Shown here: in pieces, positions 1 to 9,557 of the stretch
How the letters are laid out: every line of letters starts with the position of its first letter
How positions within the stretch are numbered: position 1 is the stretch's first letter
Made by a program: the position numbers and the translations under genes
Origin: Pseudomonas rhizoryzae
Lineage (GTDB): Bacteria > Pseudomonadota > Gammaproteobacteria > Pseudomonadales > Pseudomonadaceae
Length of the DNA: 64,000 bases
Direction: 5' to 3'
NCBI RefSeq assembly: GCF_005250615.1
Contig: NZ_SULM01000005.1
Span: 186,001 to 250,000, forward strand
Notes under the pieces: model-generated
The model's input: only the letters and a program-made list of their open reading frames with translations
What the model was told of the DNA's origin: nothing
Database searches by the model: none

Positions 1-1
1 A

Positions 2-829
2 CGCCTGGCCGAACTCATGACCGGCGGCGTCGACTGGATCTGGCGCGTGGCGCCGGACCAGGCCGCGCAGCTCAAGGCAATCCCCAATGTCACGGTGGAA
101 AGCGGCGCCAGCATGCGCATCGGCTTCCTCAGCATGGATGCCCAGGGCACCTCTTCGCCGGATTCGCCCTTCGCCAAGTTGCAGGTGCGCCAGGCGGTCA
201 ACTACGCCATCAACCGCCAGGCCATCGCCAGCCAACTCATGGGTGGTGGCAGCCAGCCGCTGCAGGTGGCCTGCTATCCCGAGCAGTTCGGCTGCGGTGC
301 CAAGGCGGTACCGGGCTATCCCTACGACCCCGCCAAGGCCAAGGCGCTGCTCAAGGCCGCCGGCTATCCCAATGGCTTCAGCACCGAGCTGTTCGCCTAC
401 CGCGATCGCGACGTGGCCGAGGCGATCATCGGTGAACTGCGCGCCCTGGGCATCGACGCCAAGCTGCGCTACCTGAAGTACGCCGCCCTGCGTGACATGC
501 AGCGCGCCGGCAAGGTGCCCATGGCGCTGCTCGCCTGGGGCTCCTTCTCCATCGCCGATGCCTCGGCGTCCACCGGCGTCTATTTCAAGGGCAATGCCGA
601 CGACGTGGCCAAGGACCCGCAGGTGATCGACTGGCTCAAGGAAGCCGATACCTCCATGGACCCGGAGGTGCGCAAGGCCGACTACCGCAAGGCGCTGCAG
701 CGGATCGCCGCCCAGGCCTACTGGGCGCCCTTGTTCAACTACTCCGTGAACTACGCCTTCAACTCGGACCTGGCCTTCCAGCCCTATCCGGACGAGTTAC
801 CCCGTTTCGCCCTGGCGCACTGGAACTGA
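2..829 (+). CDS. Peptide ABC transporter substrate-binding protein (family 5), 5'-truncated
   Basis: C-terminal 275 codons of a periplasmic solute-binding protein of the DppA/OppA type; the frame is open to the left window edge, so the signal peptide and N-lobe lie outside. Visible features typical of SBP family 5 are the segment FAKLQVRQAVNYAINRQAI, a PYDPAKAKALLKAAGYPNGF element, and an end that reads through Y-WAPLFN. It would bind peptide substrate in the periplasm and deliver it to the two permeases that follow. First gene in the window of an apparent dppABCDF-like operon; 48 bp separate it from the permease. Peptide is the default substrate of the family; nickel or another small ligand cannot be excluded. 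Confidence 0.9.
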   Translation, partial: RLAELMTGGVDWIWRVAPDQAAQLKAIPNVTVESGASMRIGFLSMDAQGTSSPDSPFAKLQVRQAVNYAINRQAIASQLMGGGSQPLQVACYPEQFGCGAKAVPGYPYDPAKAKALLKAAGYPNGFSTELFAYRDRDVAEAIIGELRALGIDAKLRYLKYAALRDMQRAGKVPMALLAWGSFSIADASASTGVYFKGNADDVAKDPQVIDWLKEADTSMDPEVRKADYRKALQRIAAQAYWAPLFNYSVNYAFNSDLAFQPYPDELPRFALAHWN

Positions 830-877
830 TCCGTCCCGGCGCCCCCGGTTAGGGCGCTGCCATTCGAGGAACCGAGC

Positions 878-1795
878 ATGTCCGGCTATCTCCTGCGTCG
901 CCTGGGTATCGCCCTGGCCGTGGCCTTCACCGTTTCGCTGATCAGCTTCTGCCTGCTGCACCTGTCCGGTGACCTGGCTACCGCCATCGCCGGTCCGGAA
1001 GCCACCGCCGAACAGATCGAGGTGGTGCGCCATCAATACGGGTTGGACAAGCCCCTGCCCACGCAATACGTGGAGTGGGTGGGGGATCTGGCGCACCTGG
1101 ACCTGGGGCAGTCGTTCTTCTTCCAGGAATCGGTGCGTGACCTCATCGCCACCCGGCTGCCCATCACCCTGACCCTGGGCGCCATTGCGCTGGCGGTGGC
1201 CCTGCTACTCGCCATCCCGCTCGGCGTGCTGGCGGCGGTCAAGCGCGACACCTGGGTCGACCGGGTGGCGCTGACCCTGGCCACCTTCGGCCAGGCGATG
1301 CCCAGTTTCTGGTTCGCCCTGGTGCTGATCGTCATCTTCGCGGTCAACCTGCACTGGCTGCCGGTCTCCGGCAACACCAGCTGGAAGAACTTCATCCTCC
1401 CGGCGATCGCCCTGGGCTACTACGCCACGCCTTCGCTGATGCGCCTGACCCGCGCCGGCATGCTCGATGTGCTGGGCGCTGACTACATCCGCACCGCCCG
1501 CGCCAAGGGCCTGGGCCCGGCGCGGGTGCTGTTCAAGCACGCCTTGCGCAATGCGCTGATCCCGGTGGTAGCCCTGGCCGCGGTGGAATTCGGCTTCATG
1601 CTGGGTGGCTCGGTGGTGATCGAGGCGGTGTTCTCCCTGCAGGGCATCGGCCAACTGGCCTGGGATGCCATCGCCCGCAACGACTTCCCGGTGGTGCAAG
1701 CCATCGTCCTCTTGATCGCGCTGATCTACATCGTGCTGACGCTGGTCGCCGATCTGCTCAACGCCATGCTCGATCCGCGCATCCGCGTGCGCTAG
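878..1795 (+). CDS. Peptide ABC transporter permease, DppB/OppB type
   Basis: A 305-residue inner-membrane permease. An N-terminal membrane segment follows the start (YLLRRLGIALAVAFTVSLI), as in DppB. The cytoplasmic EAA loop near residues 200-220 reads DYIRTARAKGLGPARVLFKHALRNA, the signature that docks onto the ATPase subunits. Start ATG 878 is preceded by GAGGAACC. It pairs with the DppC-type permease 8 bp downstream to form the transmembrane channel. Sequence, order and spacing all fit a di/oligopeptide importer. Confidence 0.93.
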   Translation: MSGYLLRRLGIALAVAFTVSLISFCLLHLSGDLATAIAGPEATAEQIEVVRHQYGLDKPLPTQYVEWVGDLAHLDLGQSFFFQESVRDLIATRLPITLTLGAIALAVALLLAIPLGVLAAVKRDTWVDRVALTLATFGQAMPSFWFALVLIVIFAVNLHWLPVSGNTSWKNFILPAIALGYYATPSLMRLTRAGMLDVLGADYIRTARAKGLGPARVLFKHALRNALIPVVALAAVEFGFMLGGSVVIEAVFSLQGIGQLAWDAIARNDFPVVQAIVLLIALIYIVLTLVADLLNAMLDPRIRVR

Positions 1796-1803
1796 GAGGC
1801 TCC

Positions 1804-2706
1804 ATGACCGTCGCCAATCCCTTCGTCCTCGACGACTATCTGCCGCCGCGCCCGACCTACGCTCGCCAGCTGCGCCGCTGGTTCGGCCACCGTGGTTTCG
1901 CCATCGGCGCCGTGCTGCTCCTGCTCATCGTGCTGGCCGCCCTGGCCGCGCCCTGGCTGGCCCCCCACGATCCCTATGCCCAGGACATGATGCAGCGGAT
2001 GCACCCGCCGGTGTGGATGGCCAAGGGCACCTGGAGCCATCCGCTGGGTACCGACAAGCTCGGCCGCGACTACCTGTCCCGGCTGCTCTATGGCGCCCGT
2101 ATCTCGCTGTTCATTGGCCTCGCCGCTGCGCTCATCTCCGGCGCCATCGGCACCTTGCTGGGGGTGCTGGCCGGCTACTACGGCGGCAAGGTGGATGCCC
2201 TGGTGAGCTACCTGGTGACCACCCGCCTGGCGCTGCCGATCGTGATGGTGGCCCTGGCCTCGGCCGCCCTGGTCGGTGGTTCGCTGAAGGTGGTGGTGAT
2301 CCTGCTTGGCTGCCTGCTGTGGGATCGCTTCGCCGTGGTGGTCCGCGCCGCGGTGCAACAGATCCGCGATGCCGAATACGTCACCGCCGCCCAGGCGCTG
2401 GGCTGCTCCACCTGGCGGGTGGTGGTCGGCGAGATCCTGCCCAACCTGCTGGGCGCCCTGATCGTGGTGATCACCCTGGAGATGGCCCACGCCATCCTGC
2501 TGGAAGCGACCCTGTCCTTTCTCGGTGTCGGGGTGCAACCGCCGCTGCCGTCCTGGGGGCTGATGATCGCCGAGGGCAAACCCTACATGTTCTTTTCGCC
2601 CTGGGTGATCGCCATTCCCGGCGTCGCCCTGATCCTGCTGGTGCTGGCCATCAACCTGGTCGGCGACGGCATCCGCGACCTGGCCGCGCCTGACGGCCGC
2701 AACTAA
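1804..2706 (+). CDS. Peptide ABC transporter permease, DppC/OppC type
   Basis: A 300-residue inner-membrane permease with the OppC-type N-terminal cytoplasmic arm followed by a first membrane segment (about residues 32-55), the GTDKLGRDYLSRLLYGARIS motif characteristic of this subunit, and an EAA loop (EYVTAAQALGCSTWRVVVGEI). ATG 1804 has an excellent ribosome site, AGGAGG, six bases upstream, and starts 8 bp after the DppB-type gene, indicating translational coupling. The product should heterodimerise with the preceding permease. Confidence 0.93.
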   Translation: MTVANPFVLDDYLPPRPTYARQLRRWFGHRGFAIGAVLLLLIVLAALAAPWLAPHDPYAQDMMQRMHPPVWMAKGTWSHPLGTDKLGRDYLSRLLYGARISLFIGLAAALISGAIGTLLGVLAGYYGGKVDALVSYLVTTRLALPIVMVALASAALVGGSLKVVVILLGCLLWDRFAVVVRAAVQQIRDAEYVTAAQALGCSTWRVVVGEILPNLLGALIVVITLEMAHAILLEATLSFLGVGVQPPLPSWGLMIAEGKPYMFFSPWVIAIPGVALILLVLAINLVGDGIRDLAAPDGRN

Positions 2707-2720
2707 GCAGAGGATTGGAT

Positions 2721-3716
2721 ATGGCACTGCTCGACGTACGAGACCTGCGCATCGACATCCCCCTGGGTGGCGATACCCTGCATGCGGTCCGCGGGCTGGA
2801 CCTGCAGGTGGAGCGGGGCGAGATGCTCTGCCTGGTGGGGGAATCCGGTTGCGGCAAGTCGCTCACCTCCCTGGCGCTGATGGACCTGCTGCCACGCCAG
2901 GCCCGGCGCCAGGCGGCGCGGTTGAGCCTGGGCGAGCATGATCTGCTGACGGTGGGCGAGAAGGGCATGCGCGACCTGCGCGGCAATCGCCTGGCGATGA
3001 TCTTCCAGGAGCCCATGACCGCCCTCAATCCGGCCTACAGTATCGGTGACCAACTCGCCGAGGTCCTGCGCCGGCATCGCCAGCTGGACCGCAAGAGCGC
3101 CTGGGCCCGCGCCGAGGCCATGCTGGAAAAGGTCGGCATCAGCAATGCCGGCGAACGCCTGCGGCAGTATCCCCACCAGCTCAGCGGCGGCCTGCGCCAG
3201 CGCGTGGTCATCGCCATGGCACTGCTCTGCGAGCCGGACCTGATCATCGCCGACGAACCCACCACGGCGTTGGACGTCACCATCCAGGCGCAGATCCTGC
3301 ACCTGCTGCGCGACCTGCAACGCGAATTCGGCACCGCCATCGTCTTCATCACCCACGACCTCGGCCTGGTGGCGCGCATCGCCGACCGGGTAGCGGTGAT
3401 GTACGCCGGGCAGATCGTCGAGCAGGCGCCGGCCGCCGAGCTCTTCGCCGAGCCACGCCATCCCTATACCCGCGGCCTGCTGGCGAGCATCCCGGTGCCG
3501 GGCCGGACCCGGCCCGGGCAACCGCTGGGCGCCATCCCCGGTCTGGTGCCGAGCCTGGTCGGCGAGCAGCACGGCTGCGCCTTCCGCAATCGTTGCCCGC
3601 AGGCGGTGGCGAGCTGTGCCGAGAGCGTGCCGCTGATAGAGGAGGGCGCACACCTCGTCCGCTGCCATTTCGCCGTGCAGAGCGAGCCCCTGCGTCTGGT
3701 GGGAGGTGTGCGATGA
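2721..3716 (+). CDS. Peptide ABC transporter ATP-binding protein, DppD/OppD type
   Basis: A 331-residue ATPase. Walker A is GESGCGKS (near residue 40), the signature is LSGGLRQRV, Walker B is LIIADEPTTALDV and the switch histidine follows in FITHDL. The C-terminal oligo_HPY extension ends with a cysteine-containing stretch (CAFRNRCPQAVASC) as in DppD/OppD. ATG 2721 is chosen over the in-frame TTG six bases upstream because AGAGGA lies six bases before it. The stop overlaps the next start (ATGA), so the two ATPases are coupled. Confidence 0.94.
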   Translation: MALLDVRDLRIDIPLGGDTLHAVRGLDLQVERGEMLCLVGESGCGKSLTSLALMDLLPRQARRQAARLSLGEHDLLTVGEKGMRDLRGNRLAMIFQEPMTALNPAYSIGDQLAEVLRRHRQLDRKSAWARAEAMLEKVGISNAGERLRQYPHQLSGGLRQRVVIAMALLCEPDLIIADEPTTALDVTIQAQILHLLRDLQREFGTAIVFITHDLGLVARIADRVAVMYAGQIVEQAPAAELFAEPRHPYTRGLLASIPVPGRTRPGQPLGAIPGLVPSLVGEQHGCAFRNRCPQAVASCAESVPLIEEGAHLVRCHFAVQSEPLRLVGGVR

Positions 3717-4675
3717 GCCGCGAGATCGCGCTGGAACTCTGTGACATCCGCCGGGAATTCACCCTGAGCCGGGGCCTGTTCCGGCCGCCGGCGACCCTCA
3801 AGGCGGTGGACGGCATCTCCCTGCGGCTCCACCGTGGCGAAACCCTCGGGCTGGTGGGGGAGTCGGGCTGCGGCAAGAGCACCCTGGCCAAGCTGCTGCT
3901 GGGCCTGCTGGCGCCCACCAGCGGCGACATCCTGGTAGGCGGCGAACACCTGCGTGGCGTGGATCGCAAGCGCATGGCGCGGCATATCCAGCCGATCTTC
4001 CAGGATCCCTATTCGTCGCTCAATCCGCGCAAGACGGTGCGCCAGATCGTCGCGCTACCGCTCAAGGTGCATGGCCTGGGCTCGGCCGCCGAGCAGCAGC
4101 GCCGGGTCGCCGAGATGCTCGACGTGGTGGGCTTGCCCCGGCGCGCCGCCGATAGCCATCCCGGCCAGCTCAGTGGCGGGCAACGCCAGCGCGTGGCCAT
4201 CGCCCGCGCCCTGGTGATGCGCCCCGACGTGCTGATCTGCGACGAACCCACCTCGGCGCTGGACGTCTCGGTGCAGGCGCAGATCCTCAACCTGCTGCTG
4301 GAACTCAAGCGTGAATTCGGCCTGACCTATCTGCTCATCAGCCACAACCTGGCGGTGGTGGAGCACCTGGCCGACCGGGTCGCCGTGATGTACCTCGGCA
4401 AGATCGTCGAGGAACGCGAGCGAGCGGCGTTGTTCGCCCAGCCGGCCCATCCCTATACCCGGGCGTTGCTCGATGCGGTGCTCACGCCCGATCCGGCCCT
4501 GGGGCTGCCGGCCTTGGGGCTTGGCAACAGCTTTCCCAATCCCATCAATCCGCCCAGTGGCTGCGCCTTCCATCCGCGCTGTCCGCGCTGCTTCGCCCCC
4601 TGCGCCGAGCGCTATCCCGAGCGCGAAAAAATCCCTGGCGGCACCAAGCGCTGCCACCTGCCGGAACTTGCCTGA
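3713..4675 (+). CDS. Peptide ABC transporter ATP-binding protein, DppF/OppF type
   Basis: A 320-residue ATPase, partner of the DppD-type subunit. It has the OppF-type opening (REFTLSRGLFRPPATLKAVDGI), Walker A GESGCGKST, the FQDPYSSLNPRKT segment typical of DppF/OppF, signature LSGGQRQRV, Walker B LICDEPTSALDV and H-loop LISHNL, then the oligo_HPY tail with CAFHPRCPRC. ATG 3713 overlaps the previous stop by four bases; a longer frame upstream only reads the previous gene out of frame. Confidence 0.94.
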   Translation: MSREIALELCDIRREFTLSRGLFRPPATLKAVDGISLRLHRGETLGLVGESGCGKSTLAKLLLGLLAPTSGDILVGGEHLRGVDRKRMARHIQPIFQDPYSSLNPRKTVRQIVALPLKVHGLGSAAEQQRRVAEMLDVVGLPRRAADSHPGQLSGGQRQRVAIARALVMRPDVLICDEPTSALDVSVQAQILNLLLELKREFGLTYLLISHNLAVVEHLADRVAVMYLGKIVEERERAALFAQPAHPYTRALLDAVLTPDPALGLPALGLGNSFPNPINPPSGCAFHPRCPRCFAPCAERYPEREKIPGGTKRCHLPELA

Positions 4676-4724
4676 CCGGGGCGGGCGTCAGCGCCCGCTA
4701 CCCTCGAATACCCTGGAGCCTGCC

Positions 4725-6119
4725 ATGACCAGCCGTACCCACGCCCTCGAGCTTGCCGCCGCCCACTTCGACAACGGCGCCTTCCGTGACCAGCTCGCCG
4801 CCGCCGTCGCCCAGCCCACCGAAAGCCAGGAACCCGAGCGCCAGGCGGAGCTGGGACGTTACCTGGACGATTTCATCGCTCCCTATGTCGCTCGCCTGGG
4901 CTTCACCAGCCGGCGCCTGGACAATCCCGTCGCCGGCAAGGGCCCCTTGCTGATCGCCGAGCGCATCGAGGCCCCGGCGCTGCCGACCTTGCTCAGCTAC
5001 GGCCATGGCGACGTGGTACGCGGCGACGCCGCCAACTGGCGACTGGGCCTTTCGCCCTGGACACTGGTGGAGGAGGGCGAGCGCTGGTACGGCCGGGGTA
5101 CCGCCGACAACAAGGGCCAGCACCTGCTCAACCTGGCGGCGCTGGAACAGGTCATCGCCGCCCGTGGCGGGCGCCTCGGCTACAACGTCAAGCTGCTGCT
5201 GGAGATGGGCGAGGAGATCGGCTCGGTGGGGCTGCGCACCTTCTGCCAGGAGCAGCGCGAAGCCCTGGCTGCCGACCTCTTCATCGCCTCCGATGGTCCC
5301 CGCGTGTCGGCGCAACGGCCGACGCTGTTCCTCGGCGCCCGCGGTACCTTCAACTTCGACCTGCACCTGGACCTGCGCGAGAGCGGCCATCACTCCGGCA
5401 ACTGGGGCGGGCTGCTGGCCAATCCCGGCATCATCCTCGCCCATGCCCTGGCCAGCCTGGTCGATGCCCAGGGCCAGATCCGCGTGCCGGGCCTCAAACC
5501 CGCCGAATTGCCCCTGCCAGTAAGACGTGCCCTGGCCGACATCGAACTCGACAGTGCCGCGGGTGATCCGCAGATCGATCCGGATTGGGGCGAGCCGGGG
5601 CTCACCCCGGCCGAGCGCGTCTACGGCTGGAACACCTTCGAGGTGCTGGCCTTCAGCACCGGCAACCCCGAGGCCCCGGTCAACGCCATTCCGCCCCGTG
5701 CCCGCGCCCACTGCCAGATCCGCTTCGTCGCCGGCTGCGATTGCGACGCCTTCATCCCGCTAATCGAGGCGCACCTGGCCGAACAGGGCTTTGGCGCCGT
5801 GCGCGTGACCCGCACCAAGGATGAAATCCTCCACGCCTCGCGCCTGGACCCGGAGAATCCCTGGGTGGACTGGGCCATGACCTCCCTGACCCGCACCCTG
5901 GGCGAGAAGCCGGCTCTGCTGCCCAATTTCGGTGGCGGCTTGCCCAACGACATCTTTGCCGACATCCTCGACCTGCCCACCCTGTGGGTACCCCATTCCT
6001 ATCCCGCCTGCTCCCAGCACGCGCCCAACGAGCACCTCCTGGCCCCGGTCGCGCGGCAGGGGCTGCAACTCATGGCTGGCCTGTTCTGGGACCTGGGCGA
6101 TCGCTGGAGCCGCAACTGA
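4725..6119 (+). CDS. M20 family metallopeptidase (zinc dipeptidase/deacylase-like)
   Basis: A 464-residue cytosolic hydrolase of the M20 family. The metal and catalytic motifs are in order: HGDVV (ligand His, catalytic Asp), GRGTADNKG (bridging Asp), and EMGEEIGS (general-base Glu and ligand Glu), a dimerisation lid domain in the middle, and the C-terminal ligand His in the SYPACSQHAPNEH stretch. It sits 49 bp behind the importer ATPases, so it probably trims imported peptides or acyl-amino acids. ATG 4725 is the first start outside the upstream gene; GGAG lies eight bases before it. The exact substrate is not readable. Confidence 0.9.
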   Translation: MTSRTHALELAAAHFDNGAFRDQLAAAVAQPTESQEPERQAELGRYLDDFIAPYVARLGFTSRRLDNPVAGKGPLLIAERIEAPALPTLLSYGHGDVVRGDAANWRLGLSPWTLVEEGERWYGRGTADNKGQHLLNLAALEQVIAARGGRLGYNVKLLLEMGEEIGSVGLRTFCQEQREALAADLFIASDGPRVSAQRPTLFLGARGTFNFDLHLDLRESGHHSGNWGGLLANPGIILAHALASLVDAQGQIRVPGLKPAELPLPVRRALADIELDSAAGDPQIDPDWGEPGLTPAERVYGWNTFEVLAFSTGNPEAPVNAIPPRARAHCQIRFVAGCDCDAFIPLIEAHLAEQGFGAVRVTRTKDEILHASRLDPENPWVDWAMTSLTRTLGEKPALLPNFGGGLPNDIFADILDLPTLWVPHSYPACSQHAPNEHLLAPVARQGLQLMAGLFWDLGDRWSRN

Positions 6120-7272
6120 TGTCCCTTGCCAAGACCGCCGCCCTGGAATGGCTAGCCACCCAGCGCGAATCCATGACCAGCCTCCTGCAACGCCTGGTCG
6201 ATACCGATTCCAACAGCTATGACAAGGCCGGTGTCGATGCCGTCGGCGCGGTGCTCGTCGCGGCCCTGGCCGAGGACGGCATCGACGTCGAGCGGACGCC
6301 GATAGCCAACTTCGGTGACGTGCTCTCCGCCCAGATAGGGCCCGCCAAGGGCGCCACAGTATTACTACTGGGGCATCGCGATACCGTCTTCCCGCCGGGG
6401 ACCGTGGCCAGTCGTGGCTTCACCCGCGACGAGAAAAAGGCGACGGACCTGGGGTGGCGGACATGAAGGGTGGCCTGGTGGCGAGCTGCTTCGCCCTGCG
6501 CGCCCTCAAGCGCGCCGGCCAGTTGCCGTTCCCGGTCAGGGTGCTCTACACCGGCGACGAGGAAATCGGCTCCGGCAGCGCCCGACCGCACCTGGAAGCG
6601 GCGGCGCGCGAGGCGAGGGCGGTACTCAACTGCGAGCCCGGGCGCGTCAGCGGCAACGTGGTCAAGGCGCGCAAGGGGGGCGCCAGCCTCACCATTAACG
6701 TCAGCGGGCGGGCGGCTCATTCCGGGGTCAACCACGCCGAAGGCGCCAGCGCCATCCAGGCCCTGGCGCTCAAGGTGATCAAGTTGCATGCCCTGACCGA
6801 CTACGGCCGCGGTATCACCACCAACGTCGGCCTCATCGAGGGCGGCACCTCCAGCAATACCGTCGCCCCCAGTGCCACCGCGCGACTGGACGTGCGCTTC
6901 GTGGCCCTGGCCGACTGGCCCGAGCTGCAGGCGCGCATCGAAGCCATCGTCGCCGAGGTGGAGGTGCCGGGTACCAGCGCCAGCCTCACGCCCACCGGTC
7001 TGTTCCTGCCCATGGAAGAGCACCTGAGCACCGACCTGCTGGCGCTCTACCAACGCGAAGCGCGCGAACTCGGTTTCGCGGTGGAGGGCGAATTCACCGG
7101 CGGCTGCGCCGATTCCGGCTTTACCGCGAGCCTGGGCGTGCCCACCCTCTGCGGCCTGGGTCCGGTAGGCGGCAAGGTGCACACCGAAGCCGAATTCCTG
7201 CTGCTCGACACCCTGGTCCCGCGCACCCAGGCGCTGGTCGCCACCATCCTGGCCCTGGCCGTAAAGGCCTGA
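6119..7272 (+). pseudogene. M20 family carboxypeptidase (glutamate carboxypeptidase-like), broken by a -1 frameshift
   Basis: Second M20 hydrolase of the operon; ATG 6119 shares a base with the preceding stop (TGATG). The first frame carries the ligand motif LGHRDTVFPPGT and stops at 6464-6466. The rest of the enzyme (bridging Asp in GVADMKGG, catalytic GDEEIGS, dimerisation domain, end at 7272) continues in the -1 frame. The frames join cleanly at an A5 run (6434-6438): one more A gives DEKKGDGPGVADMKGG with every motif in place. A real one-base deletion, a homopolymer sequencing error, or recoding at GAG-AAA-AAG are all possible; no intact start exists for the second part except ATG in ADMKGG, which would lose the first zinc ligand. 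Confidence 0.85.
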
Positions 7273-7427
7273 TCCTCTTGTCGGTTTCCGAAAAAGTGCG
7301 ACACGGCCCTAGGGCCTGGTTGTAATAGCGGCGACTGCCTGCAGAATTTTCCGTTTCATCTGGCAGGGCTGCGAAAACAGCCGTGGTACACCTAAGGCAG
7401 GGCATGACTAGGCGCCATGCCAAAGAC

Positions 7428-8480
7428 TTAGATAGAGCCTATTTCTATGATCGAGCCGCTCTTCGCGGCTTCTGAGATAGCCTCGGTTATGATCAGATTC
7501 CGCAGGCCGTCGCGCACAGAAACCAGTGGCGATTCCGTGCCTCGTATGACGTTGCAGAAGTGCTCAAGCTGGATCTCAAGCGGGTCTTGGCGCTCAACAC
7601 TAGCAATGCCTGTTTGGAAGGGCTTCCACCAAGATCGGTCTTCGACCTTTGCGTAGTATTTGAGACGCATAGTGGGCACTGACAACGAGCCGTTTTTCCC
7701 ACTGATGACGTAGCAGTCCTCATCTTCGTAGGATGGATAGCTCGCGTTTTCTTGCGATGTCTGTTCCCAGCTGCGGGCGCATCCAGAGCTGTCGGAAAGC
7801 AAGAAGGAACCGAGAGCTCCACTCTCAAAGCGCAGGCCGATACACACGGTATCTTCGACGGGAAACCCACGCGCTGCGCTGGACTGCATCGCCTGAACGG
7901 CAACAATCTCGCCGCACAGCGAACGCAAGTTGCCTATTTCATGGATCATATTGATCAGGATGGGGCCGCCGCCTTCCTGGCGCCGCCAGATGGCGGCGTC
8001 GAAGTAGTCATCTGGTTTGTAGAATAGAGCGCTGCCTTGGACAGCAACGATGTCTCCTAGGATGTCGTCGCGTATGACCTCTCGCGCCTTAGCAAGGATG
8101 GGGCTATGCGCCCGATGATGACCTACTAGCAGCTTGGCACCCGTTGCGTCGGCGACCGCGAGTAACCGCTTACCTTCCGCAACGCTATGCGCCACCGGCT
8201 TCTCGATCAGCGCGGCAACACCCGCTTCAATGCATTGTAGGGTCTGTTCGACGTGTAGAGCGTTAGGCGTGGCAAGAATTACGCCGTCAGGCTTGTCTTC
8301 GGCGAAGCAGGCAGAAAGATCTGCATAGTGCGTGACGCCTAGTGAATCCAAGTATTGGGCATCGATTTCAAGCGGATCGATAACCGCTGCCAATTCACAA
8401 GAAGAACTCGCCTTGATGAGTTCGATATGGCGGCGACCGATGAGGCCGGCACCGGCTACCGCAATTCTGATTTTGGACAT
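7428..8480 (-). CDS. Gfo/Idh/MocA family oxidoreductase
   Basis: A 350-residue NAD(P)-dependent dehydrogenase. The N-terminal Rossmann fold opens with IAVAGAGLIGRRH, and the family EKP motif is present (AALIEKPVAHS, about residues 90-100), followed by the C-terminal beta-sheet substrate domain (QEGGGPILINMIHEIGNLR). Such enzymes oxidise sugars, inositols or related polyols; the substrate is not evident. ATG 8480 is preferred over an in-frame GTG 36 bases upstream, which lacks a ribosome site and precedes residues outside the domain. It is divergent from a LysR gene 110 bp away that probably controls it. GC content and codon use are visibly lower than in the flanking operons, suggesting transfer. 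Confidence 0.88.
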   Translation of the reverse strand: MSKIRIAVAGAGLIGRRHIELIKASSSCELAAVIDPLEIDAQYLDSLGVTHYADLSACFAEDKPDGVILATPNALHVEQTLQCIEAGVAALIEKPVAHSVAEGKRLLAVADATGAKLLVGHHRAHSPILAKAREVIRDDILGDIVAVQGSALFYKPDDYFDAAIWRRQEGGGPILINMIHEIGNLRSLCGEIVAVQAMQSSAARGFPVEDTVCIGLRFESGALGSFLLSDSSGCARSWEQTSQENASYPSYEDEDCYVISGKNGSLSVPTMRLKYYAKVEDRSWWKPFQTGIASVERQDPLEIQLEHFCNVIRGTESPLVSVRDGLRNLIITEAISEAAKSGSIIEIGSI

Positions 8481-8590
8481 GCTTTGATCTTCGCGAGCGT
8501 TATTGTTTTGAATCACGACGCAATTGGGGTCCCGATTCGATCTGCTAGGATCAAGGCTACTATCAACCCTGGATGCTATAATCGTCCGCC

Positions 8591-9532
8591 ATGGAAAATC
8601 AGAATTCTCCGCTAGTAAATAATGATCCCTTCCTGAGGGATCTGCTCCTGTTCTCCGTGATCGCCAAACGCGGCAGTTTTAGCGCCGCAGGCACAGAGCT
8701 AGGGATCTCTCCCGCTCACGTCAGCAAGCGTATTCTGGCGCTGGAGGAAACGCTGAGCTGTAAGCTTTTCAACCGGACAACCAGGCGGGTGTCGATCACC
8801 AAGGATGGCGAGACGATGCTTGTCTGGGCACAGACGATCATGGACAACGTCAATGGAATGCTTGAAACGTCGCTGGGTGACCGCGTCGAACCCAGAGGCA
8901 CTCTGCGTATCAGCACGAGCCAACGGATGGGGCGCTTTCACATCGCACCTGTTCTGGCCTTGCTCAGGAAACGCTACCCCAAGTTGGAGGTTTGGCTTGA
9001 GCTGGTTGACCGTCGAACTGACTTGGTTGCAGAGCAATTCGACATCGACATCCGAGTGGGTGAAGTCAACGAGCAGAACCTGATTGTTCACAAGATTGCA
9101 GACAGCCAACGGATTCTCTGTGCTGCTCCGAGCTACCTGGAGGCGCGGGGCTGCCCAACCGCGCTAAGCGACCTTCAACGCCACGACTGTTTGTTGTTTC
9201 GTGGCAGGGATCAGAGTTTCGGTGTATGGCGGCTTGAGGGGCCAAATGGCCTTGAGTCGGTAAAGGTGACAGGGCCAATGGCGTCCAATCACAGTGATGT
9301 CGTTCGGGAGTGGGCCCATGAAGGATTCGGCATCATCATGGCATCGACCTGGGACGTGGCGCCGAGCATCAGAAATGGCACGCTTGTCCGTGTCCTACCT
9401 GAACATTACCAGCCGGCTGACGTATCCGCCGTCACCACGATTCGGGCTTCTGGGTCGATGAAGATCAGGGTATGCCTAGAGTTTTTGAGTACTCACCTGA
9501 GTTCCGGCCCGTACGCACTGCGAAATGATTGA
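8591..9532 (+). CDS. LysR-family transcriptional regulator
   Basis: A 313-residue regulator: N-terminal winged HTH (about residues 15-75, with GSFSAAGTELGISPAHVSKRI as the recognition region) and a LysR effector-binding domain of the large group typified by DsdC/CrgA-like proteins (FNRTTRRVSITKDGE linker). It is divergent from the Gfo/Idh/MocA gene, the standard arrangement for a regulator and its target. A TATAAT hexamer at 8577-8582 places the predicted transcript start at about the ATG, and no ribosome site is visible, so the mRNA may be nearly leaderless. Confidence 0.88.
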   Translation: MENQNSPLVNNDPFLRDLLLFSVIAKRGSFSAAGTELGISPAHVSKRILALEETLSCKLFNRTTRRVSITKDGETMLVWAQTIMDNVNGMLETSLGDRVEPRGTLRISTSQRMGRFHIAPVLALLRKRYPKLEVWLELVDRRTDLVAEQFDIDIRVGEVNEQNLIVHKIADSQRILCAAPSYLEARGCPTALSDLQRHDCLLFRGRDQSFGVWRLEGPNGLESVKVTGPMASNHSDVVREWAHEGFGIIMASTWDVAPSIRNGTLVRVLPEHYQPADVSAVTTIRASGSMKIRVCLEFLSTHLSSGPYALRND

Positions 9533-9557
9533 CCCCTAGTGGCCGAAAGCAGACCCG

